Below, piece after piece: positions 26,075-35,533 of a DNA stretch of 64,000 nucleotides. The notes below the pieces were generated by a model. It saw only the letters and a list, made by a program, of their open reading frames with translations. It had not been told where the DNA came from and ran no database searches. This DNA comes from Streptomyces sp. 130 (lineage in GTDB: Bacteria; Actinomycetota; Actinomycetes; Streptomycetales; Streptomycetaceae): positions 104,630-168,629 of the forward strand of contig NZ_VJNO01000014.1 of assembly GCF_007096885.1 (NCBI RefSeq), written 5' to 3'. How positions within the stretch are numbered: position 1 is the stretch's first letter; each line of letters begins with the position of its first letter. The position numbers were made by a program, and so were the translations under genes.

Positions 26075-26944
26075 TCAGTCGAAGACGACCGTGCGGCGGC
26101 CGTTCAGCAGGATGCGGCGTTCCGCGTGCCACTTCACCGCGCGGGCCAGGGCCTGGCACTCCACGTCCCGGCCGATGGCGACGAGCTGGTCGGGGGTGAC
26201 GCCGTGGCCGACGCGCTCGACCTCCTGCTCGATGATCGGGCCCTCGTCGAGGTCGGCGGTGACGTAGTGGGCGGTGGCGCCGATGAGCTTCACGCCGCGC
26301 GCGTGCGCCTGGTGGTAGGGCTTGGCGCCCTTGAAGCTCGGCAGGAAGGAGTGGTGGATGTTGATGATCCGGCCGCTGAGCTGCTTGCACAGGTCGTCCG
26401 AGAGGACCTGCATGTAGCGGGCCAGGACGACCAGCTCCACGTTCTCCTCGCGGACCAGCTCCAGCAGCTCCGCCTCGGCCTGCGGCTTGTTGTCGCGGGT
26501 CACCGGGATGTGCCGGAAGGGCACGCCGTACGAGGCGACGAGCTCGGCGAAGTCCGGGTGGTTGGAGACGACGGCGGCGATCTCGACCGGCAGCGCGCCG
26601 ATCCGGGACCGGAAGAGCAGGTCGTTGAGGCAGTGGCCGAACTTGCTGACCATCAGCACGATCCGCATGCGCTCCGAGGCGCGGTGGATCTGCCAGTCCA
26701 TGGCGAACGAGTCACCGATCGCGGCGAAGCTGGCCCGCAGCTTGTCGACGGTGACCGGGGTGCCCGCCGAGAAGTGGACGCGCATGAAGAACAGGCCGGT
26801 GTCGTGGTCACCGAACTGCTGGCTGTCCTCGATGTTGCAGCCGGTCATGAAGAGGTAGCTCGACACGGCGTGCACGATGCCCTGTTTGTCCGGGCAGGAC
26901 AGCGTGAGGACGTACTGGTCGGGAGCGGGCTGCGGCGCGGTCAT
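26075..26944 (-). CDS. purU: Formyltetrahydrofolate deformylase PurU, 289 aa
   Basis: The N-terminal ACT domain (YVLTLSCPDKQGIVHAVSSY) is followed by a formyltransferase-fold domain with NIHHSFLPSFKGAKPYHQA and HYVTADLDEGPIIEQ, which supply the catalytic Asn, His and Asp. The enzyme hydrolyses 10-formyl-THF to THF plus formate and balances one-carbon pools. Six codons of frame precede ATG 26944, but that ATG gives the standard MTAPQPAPDQ start. The SCO4402-family gene lies 28 bases upstream, on the same strand. Confidence 0.96.
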   Translation of the reverse strand: MTAPQPAPDQYVLTLSCPDKQGIVHAVSSYLFMTGCNIEDSQQFGDHDTGLFFMRVHFSAGTPVTVDKLRASFAAIGDSFAMDWQIHRASERMRIVLMVSKFGHCLNDLLFRSRIGALPVEIAAVVSNHPDFAELVASYGVPFRHIPVTRDNKPQAEAELLELVREENVELVVLARYMQVLSDDLCKQLSGRIINIHHSFLPSFKGAKPYHQAHARGVKLIGATAHYVTADLDEGPIIEQEVERVGHGVTPDQLVAIGRDVECQALARAVKWHAERRILLNGRRTVVFD

Positions 26945-26972
26945 CCCCGTAGCGTGCCACAACCACGCCCGG

Positions 26973-27470
26973 TCAGGCGGTCCTGGTCAGAATGCGGAGG
27001 ACGTCCAGGGAGCGCGGCGGCGCCTCCGGGTCCTCGCCGTCGTTGCCGGCGAGCAGCACGTGCGCCTCGCGGGCCGCCGCGACGGCCTCCGGCCAGCCGG
27101 GGTGCTCCAGGTAGACGGAGACCGGGGCGTCCGCTCCGACCTGGTGCAGGATGCGCAGCACCCGGAGCACGGCGGCGTCCACGAGGGCGGCCTCGGTGGC
27201 GTCCCGGAAGATCGTGCCGACGTACTTCTCGGCGGACCAGTTGTCGAGCCAGGTGTCCTCGACCAGGCGGTACACGGCGTCGGTGACGTCGCCGTACCCC
27301 TCGCGGCCGGCCAGCCAGCAGTCGCGGTGGAAGACGGGGTCGGAGAGCATGTGCAGCGCCGAGCGCACGTTGCTGCGCCAGCGCCACCACGGAAGGTCGT
27401 TGAGCGGCATGCCGCCCATGGTGGAGGAGCGACGGCCGCGACGGGAAGAGTTCTCGGAACCTTGCTGCAC
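26973..27470 (-). CDS. SCO4402-family conserved hypothetical protein, 165 aa
   Basis: The body (MPLNDLPWWRWRSNVRSALH, WLAGREGYGDVTDAVYRLVE, SVYLEHPGWPEAVAAAREAH) matches what I recall as the SCO4402 family, a small conserved Streptomyces protein encoded beside purU. There is no signal peptide, membrane helix or obvious active site. The start could be GTG 27470 or the ATGs at 27419 and 27410; the extra N-terminal residues are Ser/Arg-rich and may not be translated. It is probably co-transcribed with purU. Confidence 0.8.
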   Translation of the reverse strand: MQQGSENSSRRGRRSSTMGGMPLNDLPWWRWRSNVRSALHMLSDPVFHRDCWLAGREGYGDVTDAVYRLVEDTWLDNWSAEKYVGTIFRDATEAALVDAAVLRVLRILHQVGADAPVSVYLEHPGWPEAVAAAREAHVLLAGNDGEDPEAPPRSLDVLRILTRTA

Positions 27471-27593
27471 GGTTGTCGATCGTACGTTCCCCTTCCGGCG
27501 CCCGGGACCGGCCCCTGGCGTTCACGGTGACGTCACCAGCCGTTGCCCGCCGCCCACCACGGTGTTACCCGGGGCGGGGAAGGGTCTGGGTCC

Positions 27594-28874
27594 ATGACCG
27601 GACGGCGACGCCCCTTCCCTTCCCGCTCCTTCGGACTGCTCACCGGCGCGGTGACGGCCGGGGCCATGCTGCTGTCCGGCTGCGGCGCGCTCCCTGGGGG
27701 ATCGGGGGACTCCAGGGAGCCCGTCACCGTCATGACCTGGGCACCCAGCGGCGCCTCGGCGCCGGACGCCGACAACATGGCGGGGATGACCGCCATGGCG
27801 CAGGCGTACGGGCGCTGGATCAACGCGCGGGGCGGGATCGACGGGCACGAGCTGCGCGTCGTCACCTGTGACGAACAGGACGCCTCGACCGGGGCGGGGG
27901 ACTGCGCCCGCAAGGCCGTCGAGGAGAAGGCGGTCGCGGTCGTCGGCTCGTACAGCCGGCACGGGCGGGCGTACATGGCCCCGCTGGAGGTCGCCGGAAT
28001 CCCGTACATCGGCGGTTACGGCGCCTCCGAGGAGGAGTTCCGCAGCTATGCGTCCTACCCGGTGAACGGCGGCCAGTCCGCGTTGCTCGCCGGGACCGCC
28101 GAGCAGCTGTCACACGACTGCGACCGGGTCTCGCTGGTGCGCCCGGACACGCTGACCGGTGACAGCCAGGCCTGGCTGCTGCGCACCGGCCTCAAGGGCG
28201 CCGGGCGGCCCGCGCCGCTCGACATACCGGCCGCCGAGGGCGCCACCTCCTACGACGCGGAAGCGGAACGCGCGCTCTCCGGGGCGGGCGCGGCCGGCGG
28301 CTGCGTGACGTCCGTGCTGGGCGACCGCACGGGGACCTTCTTCGACTCGTTCCGGCGGCTCGAACCGAAGGACGCCACCGTGCGCGTGGCCTCGGTGCTC
28401 GGCAGCGTGGGCCAGCCGCTCATCGACCGCACCGGCGGCCGGGACAGCCCGTTCGAGGGGGCGTACGTCACCGGCTGGTACCCGCCCCCGGGCGATGCCA
28501 GGTGGAAGCCGATGCGGGAGGTGATCCGCGCGTACGCGTTCGGTGACAACCGGATCGACCCGGACGACACGGGCGTGCAGACCACGTGGATCGCGTACAC
28601 CGCGCTGAAGTCGGTCATCGAGTCGATGCACGAGTCCGAGATCACCGCGGCGAAGCTCACCCGGGCCCTCGGCAAGGGCGCCCGCGCCGACACCGGGGGC
28701 CTGACACCCACCCTGCGCTGGCGCTACCAGGACATGATCGGCTCGCGGTCGTACCCGCGTGTCGTCAACAGCAAGGTGACGTTCCAGGTGGTGCGCGACG
28801 GGCGGCTCGTCGCCGCGCGGAAGGACTTCGTGGACGTCACGGAGACCATGGCCGAGGCCAGCGCGACCCGCTGA
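27594..28874 (+). CDS. Lipoprotein, type 1 periplasmic-binding-fold (branched-chain amino acid ABC-like) protein, 426 aa
   Basis: The N-terminus RRRPFPSRSFG plus a hydrophobic core and lipobox LLSGC (Cys30) marks a lipoprotein. The mature part has the LivJ/Leu-Ile-Val-binding fold (AYGRWINARGGIDGHELRVV, VAVVGSYSRHGRAYMAPLEV, GIPYIGGYGASEEEF). No permease or ATPase gene is adjacent, so it may be an orphan receptor or use a distant transporter. It is divergent from the SCO4402-family gene. Confidence 0.88.
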   Translation: MTGRRRPFPSRSFGLLTGAVTAGAMLLSGCGALPGGSGDSREPVTVMTWAPSGASAPDADNMAGMTAMAQAYGRWINARGGIDGHELRVVTCDEQDASTGAGDCARKAVEEKAVAVVGSYSRHGRAYMAPLEVAGIPYIGGYGASEEEFRSYASYPVNGGQSALLAGTAEQLSHDCDRVSLVRPDTLTGDSQAWLLRTGLKGAGRPAPLDIPAAEGATSYDAEAERALSGAGAAGGCVTSVLGDRTGTFFDSFRRLEPKDATVRVASVLGSVGQPLIDRTGGRDSPFEGAYVTGWYPPPGDARWKPMREVIRAYAFGDNRIDPDDTGVQTTWIAYTALKSVIESMHESEITAAKLTRALGKGARADTGGLTPTLRWRYQDMIGSRSYPRVVNSKVTFQVVRDGRLVAARKDFVDVTETMAEASATR

Positions 28875-28913
28875 ACCGGCACGGGCGCGCCGCGCCGGTC
28901 CGGCGGGCCCCGC

Positions 28914-30491
28914 TCAGAGCGCGGTCGCCTGGCGTGTCGTCAGGCCGTACTTCTGGGCGATCTTGTTCCACAGCTCGGCCGCCTCCCGCTTCGCCTTGCT
29001 GGCCTCGCCGCTCTTCACGGTCGCCTGCTGGGTGTGCGAGGTGGTCTTGGCGTGCCCGTGCTTGCAGACCTTCTTGCTCTTGGCCTGCACCGCCCAGGCG
29101 GCGTAGTGGTCGTCGGCGGACGCGGACGCCTGCCAGGCCGTGGTGAGCGCGGCGGTCAGCCGGTCGTGGTCGGGCAGCTTGTCGACGGCGAGCGCCTGGA
29201 GCCGGGTGACCAGTTCGCGGCGCTGCTTGGCGGCGCCCTTGAGGTCGGAGACGGCCGTGTCCAGGTCGCTGCAGGACTTGGTCTTCTCGACCGCCCCGAT
29301 CACCGCCGCGCGGCTGTTGTTGCTGTCCGCGAGGAGCTTGTCCAACTCCTCGGCCTGCGGCTTCGCCGGGTCGGCGGGGGGCTGCTCCTGCTCCCCGGAC
29401 GGCTCACCGGCGGCCGGTGAACTCGCGGAGGCCACCGGCTGCTTGGCGTCCTTGTCGTCGTCGCCGCCGCTCATCAGGGCGCCGGCGCCCAGACCGATCA
29501 CCGCGCAGCCGACCACGACGGCCGCGATCAGCGGCACCGCGCCGGACTTCTTGCGCCGCCCGCCGTCGCCCCCGTCCTGCCCCGGCCCGTCCTGGGGGCC
29601 GCTGTACGGGGGCGGCTGCTGGAAGCCCTGCTGCGGCGGCGGGCCCGCCTGGTACGGCTGCCGCGGGGGGCTCTGCTGGTACGGGGGCTGCTGCTGGGCC
29701 GGGTCGAACCGGGGCATCTGCTGCGTCGCGCCCTCGGGCTCGTCGCTGCGGAAGAGGTTGTCGAACTCGGCGGGGGGCTGCCGCTCGCCGGGCGCCCCGG
29801 GCCGGATGCCGTACGGGGCGCCGCCGGGCACCGGGGGGAGGTACTGGGTCGCCTCGGCGTCCCCGCCGCCGCCCTGCGGGGCCTGCGCGGCCCGGCCCAG
29901 GAACCGCGTGGACTCCGCGGGGCTCTCCGGCGGCAGCCCGCCGGGCGCGGGACCACCGGGTATCGGCGCGATGTACTGCGTGGCGTCGGCGTCCCCGCCC
30001 GGGAACCGCGTGGACTCCGCAGGGCGTGCCGGCGGCAGTCCGCCGGGCGCGGGACCGCCCGGTATCGGCGCGATGTACTGCGTGGCGTCGGCGTCCCCGC
30101 CCGGGGCCGCCCCGGGCCCGGCCTCGGGCGGCAGCGGCTGCGCGTACGGCTGGGGCTGCGCGGGCGGCTGCTGTGCGGGCGGCAGGGGCGCGGCGCCCTG
30201 CTGCGGCCCGTACGCGGCGCCCTGGTCCCGGCCGTAGCCGCCGGGCTGCTGCCCGTAGGCCCCCTGGTGCGGGCCCTGCTGGTACGGCTGCTGCTGCCCG
30301 TACGCGCCCTGCCCACCGCCGTCCTGCGGGCCCCACTCCTGTCCCCACGGCCGGCCACCGGCCGGGGCCGCCCGGTCCGCCGCTCTCCCCGGCGTCCAGG
30401 GCTCGCCGCCGTCCGAGGGCAGCACGACACCCTCGTGCGCGGGTCGTACAGCAGGGTGCTGCTGCTCGTCGCCCTGTCCGCTCTGTGTCAC
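28914..30491 (-). CDS. Single-pass membrane protein with Gln/Pro-rich cytoplasmic tail and TQ repeats, 525 aa
   Basis: Residues about 1-310 are low-complexity Gly/Pro/Gln/Tyr-rich. They include two near-identical DADATQYIAPIPGG blocks, a third DAEATQYLPPVPGG and one GATQQMPRFD. One membrane helix (VPLIAAVVVGCAVIGLGAGA) lies near residues 323-342. The C-terminal part is helical, with two Cys and Lys-rich stretches, probably extracellular. Such TQ blocks in Streptomyces membrane proteins are candidate Ser/Thr-kinase sites and FHA ligands (inference). Function unknown. It is convergent with the lipoprotein gene. Confidence 0.82.
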   Translation of the reverse strand: MTQSGQGDEQQHPAVRPAHEGVVLPSDGGEPWTPGRAADRAAPAGGRPWGQEWGPQDGGGQGAYGQQQPYQQGPHQGAYGQQPGGYGRDQGAAYGPQQGAAPLPPAQQPPAQPQPYAQPLPPEAGPGAAPGGDADATQYIAPIPGGPAPGGLPPARPAESTRFPGGDADATQYIAPIPGGPAPGGLPPESPAESTRFLGRAAQAPQGGGGDAEATQYLPPVPGGAPYGIRPGAPGERQPPAEFDNLFRSDEPEGATQQMPRFDPAQQQPPYQQSPPRQPYQAGPPPQQGFQQPPPYSGPQDGPGQDGGDGGRRKKSGAVPLIAAVVVGCAVIGLGAGALMSGGDDDKDAKQPVASASSPAAGEPSGEQEQPPADPAKPQAEELDKLLADSNNSRAAVIGAVEKTKSCSDLDTAVSDLKGAAKQRRELVTRLQALAVDKLPDHDRLTAALTTAWQASASADDHYAAWAVQAKSKKVCKHGHAKTTSHTQQATVKSGEASKAKREAAELWNKIAQKYGLTTRQATAL

Positions 30492-30648
30492 CGGGACTCC
30501 TACGTGCGTGTCAACTATGTAATCGTCGACTCACGCTATCGGGTGGCAGCCGCGGCGCGCCAAGTGCCCGAGGTCCGCAGCACACCCGTGACACAGGGTG
30601 TAACACCGCGGTCCCCCGGGACGCAGTTAACGGCTCCCCCTTCCCGGC

Positions 30649-32031
30649 TCACGCCGCCTGGAGCTCCAGCCGCGCCCCGAACTCCCGTACCGCGGGCTCG
30701 TCCCCGTACGGCAGGAGGCGCTGCTGCAGGTCCTCCAGATACTCCGCGCCCCGGGTCGAGCGCACCGTGCCGAGCAGCTCCATCGCCCGGGTCCCCGTGT
30801 GGCACGCCTGCTCGACCTCCCGCAGCTGCACCTGGGCCGTGGCCAGCAGCGCGAGGCCGATGCCCCGGCGCCGGGCCCGGGACTCCGGGTGGCCGTCCAG
30901 CGACTCCTTCGCCCGGCGCGCGGCGGCGTCCGCCTGCCCCAGGTCCCGGTGGCAGTGGGCGAGTTCGTCCGCCAGGTAGGCGTGGTCGAAGTGGGCGATC
31001 CAGTCCGGGTCGTCCCCGCTGTCCGGCTCGGCCCGCTCCAGGGCGGCCTCGGCCCGGCCCGCGGTCTCCAGGCAGGTGCGGGCGTCGCCGAGCAGCGCGT
31101 GGCCGCGCGCCTCCGCCGCGTAGAACATCGCCTCCGCGCGCGGGGTGACCCGGCCGCGCGCCCCCTCCTGCGCGGCCCGGGCCAGCTGCGCGATCTCGCG
31201 CGGATTGCCGAGCTGGGCGGCGAGGTGGCTCATCGAGGCGGCCAGCACATAGCCGCCGTACGCGCGGTCGCCCGCCGCCTGCGCGAGCCGCAGCGCCTGG
31301 ATGTAGTAGCGCTGGGCCAGGCCCGGCTGGCCGGTGTCGATGGCCATGTAGCCGGCGAGTTCGGTGAGCCGGGAGACGGCGGCGAAGAGCTGACGGCCCG
31401 TCGCTTCCCGGTACGCCCCCGAAAGCAGCCCGGAGACCACGCTGTTGAGGTAGTGCACGAGGACGGGACGCACATGGCCGCTGCCGAAGCGGTGGTCGAG
31501 GTCGACCAGCGCGGCCGTCGTCGCCCGCACCGCCTCCACGTCCGGCATCCCGACCCGCGACCCGGCGGGCCGGGCGACCTGCGGGTCCGGGCCGGTGATC
31601 AGCCAGTCCCGGCTGGGCTCCACGAGCGCGGACGAGGCGACCGCCGAGCCGGTGAGGAAGTCGCGGCGGCCGACGTCGCTGCGCCACAGCTCACAGACCT
31701 GCTCGATCGCCCCGGTCACCGTCGGCGCGAACTGCAGGCCGACGCCCGAGGCGAGGTTCTTGCCGTTGGCCATCCCGATCTCGTCGATCGTGACCGTGCG
31801 GCCGAGCTTGCGGCCCAGCGCCTCGGCGATGGTGCCCGGCGCCCGGCCGCGTGGCTGCTGGCCGCGCAGCCAGCGGGCCACGGAGGTCTTGTCGTAGCGG
31901 AGGTCGAGGCCGCGTTCGGCGCCGACCATGTTGACCCGGCGGGCCAGGCCCGCGTTGGAGCATCCGGCTTCCTGGATGAGCGCCTGGAGCCGTTCGTTCG
32001 GCTGACGTGCGATGAGTGGCCTGGCTGCCAT
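30649..32031 (-). CDS. NsdA-like transcriptional regulator with TPR region, 460 aa
   Basis: The N-terminal helix-turn-helix (NERLQALIQEAGCSNAGLAR, VARWLRGQQPRGRAPGTIAE) is followed by repeated helical pairs with TPR character (LAQRYYIQALRLAQAAGDRA, ATCLETAGRAEAALERAEPD). The layout and the RDFLTGS motif match Streptomyces NsdA-type regulators, which repress antibiotic production and differentiation. AGGGGGA six bases before ATG 32031 fixes the start; the longer frame upstream is not used. S. coelicolor has several paralogues, so I give no gene symbol. Confidence 0.85.
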   Translation of the reverse strand: MAARPLIARQPNERLQALIQEAGCSNAGLARRVNMVGAERGLDLRYDKTSVARWLRGQQPRGRAPGTIAEALGRKLGRTVTIDEIGMANGKNLASGVGLQFAPTVTGAIEQVCELWRSDVGRRDFLTGSAVASSALVEPSRDWLITGPDPQVARPAGSRVGMPDVEAVRATTAALVDLDHRFGSGHVRPVLVHYLNSVVSGLLSGAYREATGRQLFAAVSRLTELAGYMAIDTGQPGLAQRYYIQALRLAQAAGDRAYGGYVLAASMSHLAAQLGNPREIAQLARAAQEGARGRVTPRAEAMFYAAEARGHALLGDARTCLETAGRAEAALERAEPDSGDDPDWIAHFDHAYLADELAHCHRDLGQADAAARRAKESLDGHPESRARRRGIGLALLATAQVQLREVEQACHTGTRAMELLGTVRSTRGAEYLEDLQQRLLPYGDEPAVREFGARLELQAA

Positions 32032-32298
32032 GTGTATCCCCCTGAGGCCGCGGTGATAGGTGGCGGGATCACTGCCCGACATATGCCTGAGAAATGCGCT
32101 GATTCATCGTGTTGGTCACTTTCCGCGCGACTTACCGCATTCGTCACGGCGAGTCACTAAAATGCCGCGCCGAACCGCACCGGCCGGACGTCCCGTAACC
32201 AGCTACCCGCCCAGGGCCCATGCCTCTCCCACGCGCCCCCGCCCATGCACCCGTGCGCCCCGCATGCGGAACCGCGCACCCGGCGGCCGTAACTCTTC

Positions 32299-33003
32299 GT
32301 GAAGCCCGTAGTTGAGCCGGACGTGGAAGAGCCCATCGGAGTCAAGGAAGCGGCGCAGGTCCCCCGGCAGCGCGTGGAGCAGCTGCTCGACGCCGCCGTG
32401 CGGTACACGGAGGAGCGGCACTGGGACGTGTGCCCGGGCACCTGGCTGGAGCCGTCCGGCGGCGGCCGGAGCTGCTCGTGCGGCGAGGCGGCGTGCGCCG
32501 CGCCCGGTGCCCACCCCGCCGGGGACGGCTGGGCGGACGGGGCCACCGGCAGCGGCGCGGCGGCCCGCCGGATGTGGACCCGGCGGCCGGGCGCCGCGGT
32601 GCTGCTGCCCACCGGGCGCGCGTTCGACGCCGTCGACGTGCCGGAGTCGGCGGGCTTCCTGGCGCTCGCCCGGATGGAGCGGATGAGCCTGCCGCTCGGC
32701 CCGGTCACCCGCACCCCGGACCGCCGCATGCAGTTCTTCGTGCTGCCGGGCGCCGCCGCGAAGGCGGACGACCTGGCCCGCCGGGCCGGGTGGAACGCCG
32801 CGTCGAGCGGCCGGCGCGGCATCGGCGCGGGCGGTTACGGCGGCGCGCCGCCGACCCGGGGCGGCGGGGCCGGCGCGGTGCAGTGGGCCCGCTCCCCCCC
32901 GACCGCCCACCGCTGGCTGCCCGAGGTCGAGGAGCTGATCGGCCCGCTCGCGTACGCCTGCGGGCGTGCCGCGGCCGACGCGCGGCGGACACGTCTTTCG
33001 TAG
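32299..33003 (+). CDS. Bifunctional DNA primase/polymerase N-terminal-domain protein, about 234 aa
   Basis: The sequence has a conserved N-terminal segment (LDAAVRYTEERHWDVCPGTW), a Cys-rich patch (CSCGEAAC), and further on RAFDAVDVPESAGFLALARM and RRMQFFVLPG. This is the pattern of the short Streptomyces proteins labelled bifunctional DNA primase/polymerase. They carry only the N-terminal domain and have no helicase part, so replication activity is doubtful. It lies 38 bases upstream of the ABC-exporter operon. GTG start at 32299. Confidence 0.78.
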   Translation: MKPVVEPDVEEPIGVKEAAQVPRQRVEQLLDAAVRYTEERHWDVCPGTWLEPSGGGRSCSCGEAACAAPGAHPAGDGWADGATGSGAAARRMWTRRPGAAVLLPTGRAFDAVDVPESAGFLALARMERMSLPLGPVTRTPDRRMQFFVLPGAAAKADDLARRAGWNAASSGRRGIGAGGYGGAPPTRGGGAGAVQWARSPPTAHRWLPEVEELIGPLAYACGRAAADARRTRLS

Positions 33004-33041
33004 GGTGGCCCCCACATACGGGGACTTCGAAAGGCGTGCAC

Positions 33042-33863
33042 ATGCCGGACCGGGCGGAACGCGAGGGCGCTGACGGGACCGACGCACCGCGGGCGACCCC
33101 GCCCGCGGTGCGCGTCGAGGGGCTGTGGAAACGATTCGGCGAGCAGACCGCCGTCGCGGGCATCGATCTGGAGCTGCCCGCGGGCAGGTTCATCGGCCTG
33201 GTGGGGCCCAACGGGGCGGGGAAGACCACCACGCTCTCCATGGTCACCGGGCTGCTCCGGCCCGACCGGGGGCGGATCGAGATCGGCGGGCGCGACGTCT
33301 GGGGCGACCCGGTCGGGGTGAAGTCCCGGATCGGGGTCCTGCCCGAGGGTCTGCGCCTCTTCGAGCGCCTGTCCGGGCGTGAACTCCTCGCCTACACCGG
33401 CCGGTTGCGCGGGCTGCCCGGCCAGGAGGTGGACAGCCGGGCCACCCAGCTGCTCGACGTGCTGGACCTGGCGGGCTCCCAGCACAAGCTGGTCATCGAC
33501 TACTCGACCGGGATGCGCAAGAAGATCGGGCTCGCCGCCGCCCTGCTGCACAACCCCGAAGTGCTGTTCCTGGACGAGCCGTTCGAGGGCGTCGACCCGG
33601 TCTCGGCGCAGACCATCCGCAAGGTCCTGGAGCGCTACACGCGATCCGGGGCGACCGTCGTCTTCTCCAGCCATGTGATGGAGCTGGTCGAGTCGCTGTG
33701 CGACTGGGTGGCCGTCATGGCGGCCGGCACCATCCGGGCCCAGGGCCCCCTGGCCGAGGTGCGCGGTGAGGCGCCCTCGCTGCAGAACGCGTTCCTGGAA
33801 CTGGTCGGCGCGGGCGACCGCGACACCGGCGCCGCCCTGGACTGGCTGGGCGGCGACCGATGA
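33042..33863 (+). CDS. ABC transporter ATP-binding protein, 273 aa
   Basis: Walker A GPNGAGKT (near residue 60), signature YSTGMRKKIGLAAALL, Walker B VLFLDEPF and the H-loop SSHVMEL are all present, so it should be an active ATPase of the DrrA/CcmA-like exporter type. ATG 33042 follows GAAAGG by seven bases. It overlaps the membrane-subunit gene as ATGA. Confidence 0.95.
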   Translation: MPDRAEREGADGTDAPRATPPAVRVEGLWKRFGEQTAVAGIDLELPAGRFIGLVGPNGAGKTTTLSMVTGLLRPDRGRIEIGGRDVWGDPVGVKSRIGVLPEGLRLFERLSGRELLAYTGRLRGLPGQEVDSRATQLLDVLDLAGSQHKLVIDYSTGMRKKIGLAAALLHNPEVLFLDEPFEGVDPVSAQTIRKVLERYTRSGATVVFSSHVMELVESLCDWVAVMAAGTIRAQGPLAEVRGEAPSLQNAFLELVGAGDRDTGAALDWLGGDR

Positions 33864-35497
33864 GCGTGCTGGACGCCCCCGCCGGTCCCGGGGCCGCGAC
33901 CGGTGCTTCGGCGCTGGTCCCCGTGTTCGCCCGGCTCAAGCTGGCCCTGCTCCGCAACGGGCTGCGCCAGTCCAGCGGGCGCAAGGCGGTCTACCTGATC
34001 TCGGTCGTGGGCGCCCTGCTGGCCGCGGCCGGGCTGCTGCTGGGGCTCGTGCTGCTGCGCGGCCACGACCACGCGGCCTCGCTGGTGGTGCTGCTCACCG
34101 GGGTGCTGGCCCTCGGCTGGGCGGTGATGCCGCTGTTCTTCTCGGCCGGGGACGAGACCCTGGACCCGACCCGCCTCGTGATGCTGCCGCTGCGGCCCCG
34201 GCCGCTGATCACCGCACTGCTGGTCTCCTCGCTGATCGGGCTGGGCCCGCTGTTCACACTGTGTCTGGCGGCCGGCTCGGTCGCCGCGCTGGCCGAGGGC
34301 GCGGGCGCGGTGGTCTTCGCGGTGCTCGCCGTCCCGCTGACCCTGCTGGTCTGCGTGGCCCTGGCCCGTGCGGTCGCCGCCGCCAACACCCGGCTGCTGA
34401 CCTCCCGCAAGGGCCGGGACCTGGCGGTCCTCAGCGGCCTGCTGATCGCGGTGGGCATCCAGGTCGTCAACTTCGGCGCCCAGCGCCTCGGCCGGGCCGG
34501 CGGGCTCGCCTCGCTCGACCCGGCGGCGGACGTGGTGCGCTGGCTGCCGCCCGCCTCGGCCATCGGGTCCGTGGACTCCGCCGGCGCGGGGGCGTACGGG
34601 CGGGCCGTCGCCCAGCTGCTGATCGCGGCGGTGGCGCTGGTCGCGCTGCTGTGGCTGTGGCAGCGCAGCCTGACGAAGCTGATGACCGCGCCGGACGGTT
34701 CCACGGCCGCCGCCGGGCCGGACCGCGAGAAGTCCGGCCGGACCGGGGCGGGCCTGTGGGCCCTGCTCCCCGAGGGCCGCACCGGCACGGTGATGCAGCG
34801 GACCCTGCGGTACGTGGCACGGGACCCGAAGACCAAGGCCGCCTGGGTGACCGCGCTGGCGATCGGGCTGATCGTCCCGCTGATCAACGCCCTCCAGGGG
34901 CAGGGCACGGTGTACTTCGCCTGCTTCGCGTCCGGGATGCTCGGCATGCAGATGTACAACCAGTTCGGGCAGGACACCTCCGCCTTCTGGATGGTCGCCC
35001 AGACGATCTCCTCGTCCCGGGACGCGTACCTCGAACTGCGCGCCCGGGCGCTGGCGCTCTTGCTGATCACCCTTCCGTACACGGTGCTCGTGGCGGTGGT
35101 GACGGCGGCGCTGCTCGGCGACTGGAAGCTGCTGCCCGGGGTGACCGGGCTGTCGTTCGCGTTGCTGGGCGCGATGCTGGCGACGGGCGCGGTGGCCTCG
35201 GTGAGCTTCCCGTACTCGGTGCCGCAGGAGGGGGCGTTCAAGAACGTGGCGCCGGGACAGGCCGGTCTCGCCTGGATCTCCATCCTCGGCGGCATGGTCT
35301 CGGCGGCCGTGCTGAGCGCCCCGGTGATCGCGCTGACGATCACCCTGCACGTCACCGGCCGGACGGACTGGCTGTGGCTGCTGCTGCCGGCCGGCGCGGG
35401 GTACGGGGCACTGATCGGCTGGGGCGGACTGCGGCTCGCGGCCCCGCGCATGGCCATGCGGCTGCCGGAGATCCTGACGGCGGTCAGCAAGGGCTGA
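33860..35497 (+). CDS. ABC transporter membrane subunit, 545 aa
   Basis: About 12 hydrophobic helices are spread through the sequence, for example LISVVGALLAAAGLLLGLVL and VFAVLAVPLTLLVCVALARA. It is translationally coupled (ATGA) to the ATPase gene and should form an exporter with it. Length and helix number resemble the fused-type permeases paired with a single ATPase. Substrate unknown. Confidence 0.88.
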   Translation: MSVLDAPAGPGAATGASALVPVFARLKLALLRNGLRQSSGRKAVYLISVVGALLAAAGLLLGLVLLRGHDHAASLVVLLTGVLALGWAVMPLFFSAGDETLDPTRLVMLPLRPRPLITALLVSSLIGLGPLFTLCLAAGSVAALAEGAGAVVFAVLAVPLTLLVCVALARAVAAANTRLLTSRKGRDLAVLSGLLIAVGIQVVNFGAQRLGRAGGLASLDPAADVVRWLPPASAIGSVDSAGAGAYGRAVAQLLIAAVALVALLWLWQRSLTKLMTAPDGSTAAAGPDREKSGRTGAGLWALLPEGRTGTVMQRTLRYVARDPKTKAAWVTALAIGLIVPLINALQGQGTVYFACFASGMLGMQMYNQFGQDTSAFWMVAQTISSSRDAYLELRARALALLLITLPYTVLVAVVTAALLGDWKLLPGVTGLSFALLGAMLATGAVASVSFPYSVPQEGAFKNVAPGQAGLAWISILGGMVSAAVLSAPVIALTITLHVTGRTDWLWLLLPAGAGYGALIGWGGLRLAAPRMAMRLPEILTAVSKG

Positions 35498-35533
35498 AGG
35501 CCCGCGGGAACGCGGGCTTACGGGGACACCGGC

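Noticed and set aside
32083..32298. BldD-type box made from several GTCAC copies near 32115-32156
   Set aside because: The copies are short, irregular and do not fit a clear consensus; chance cannot be excluded.
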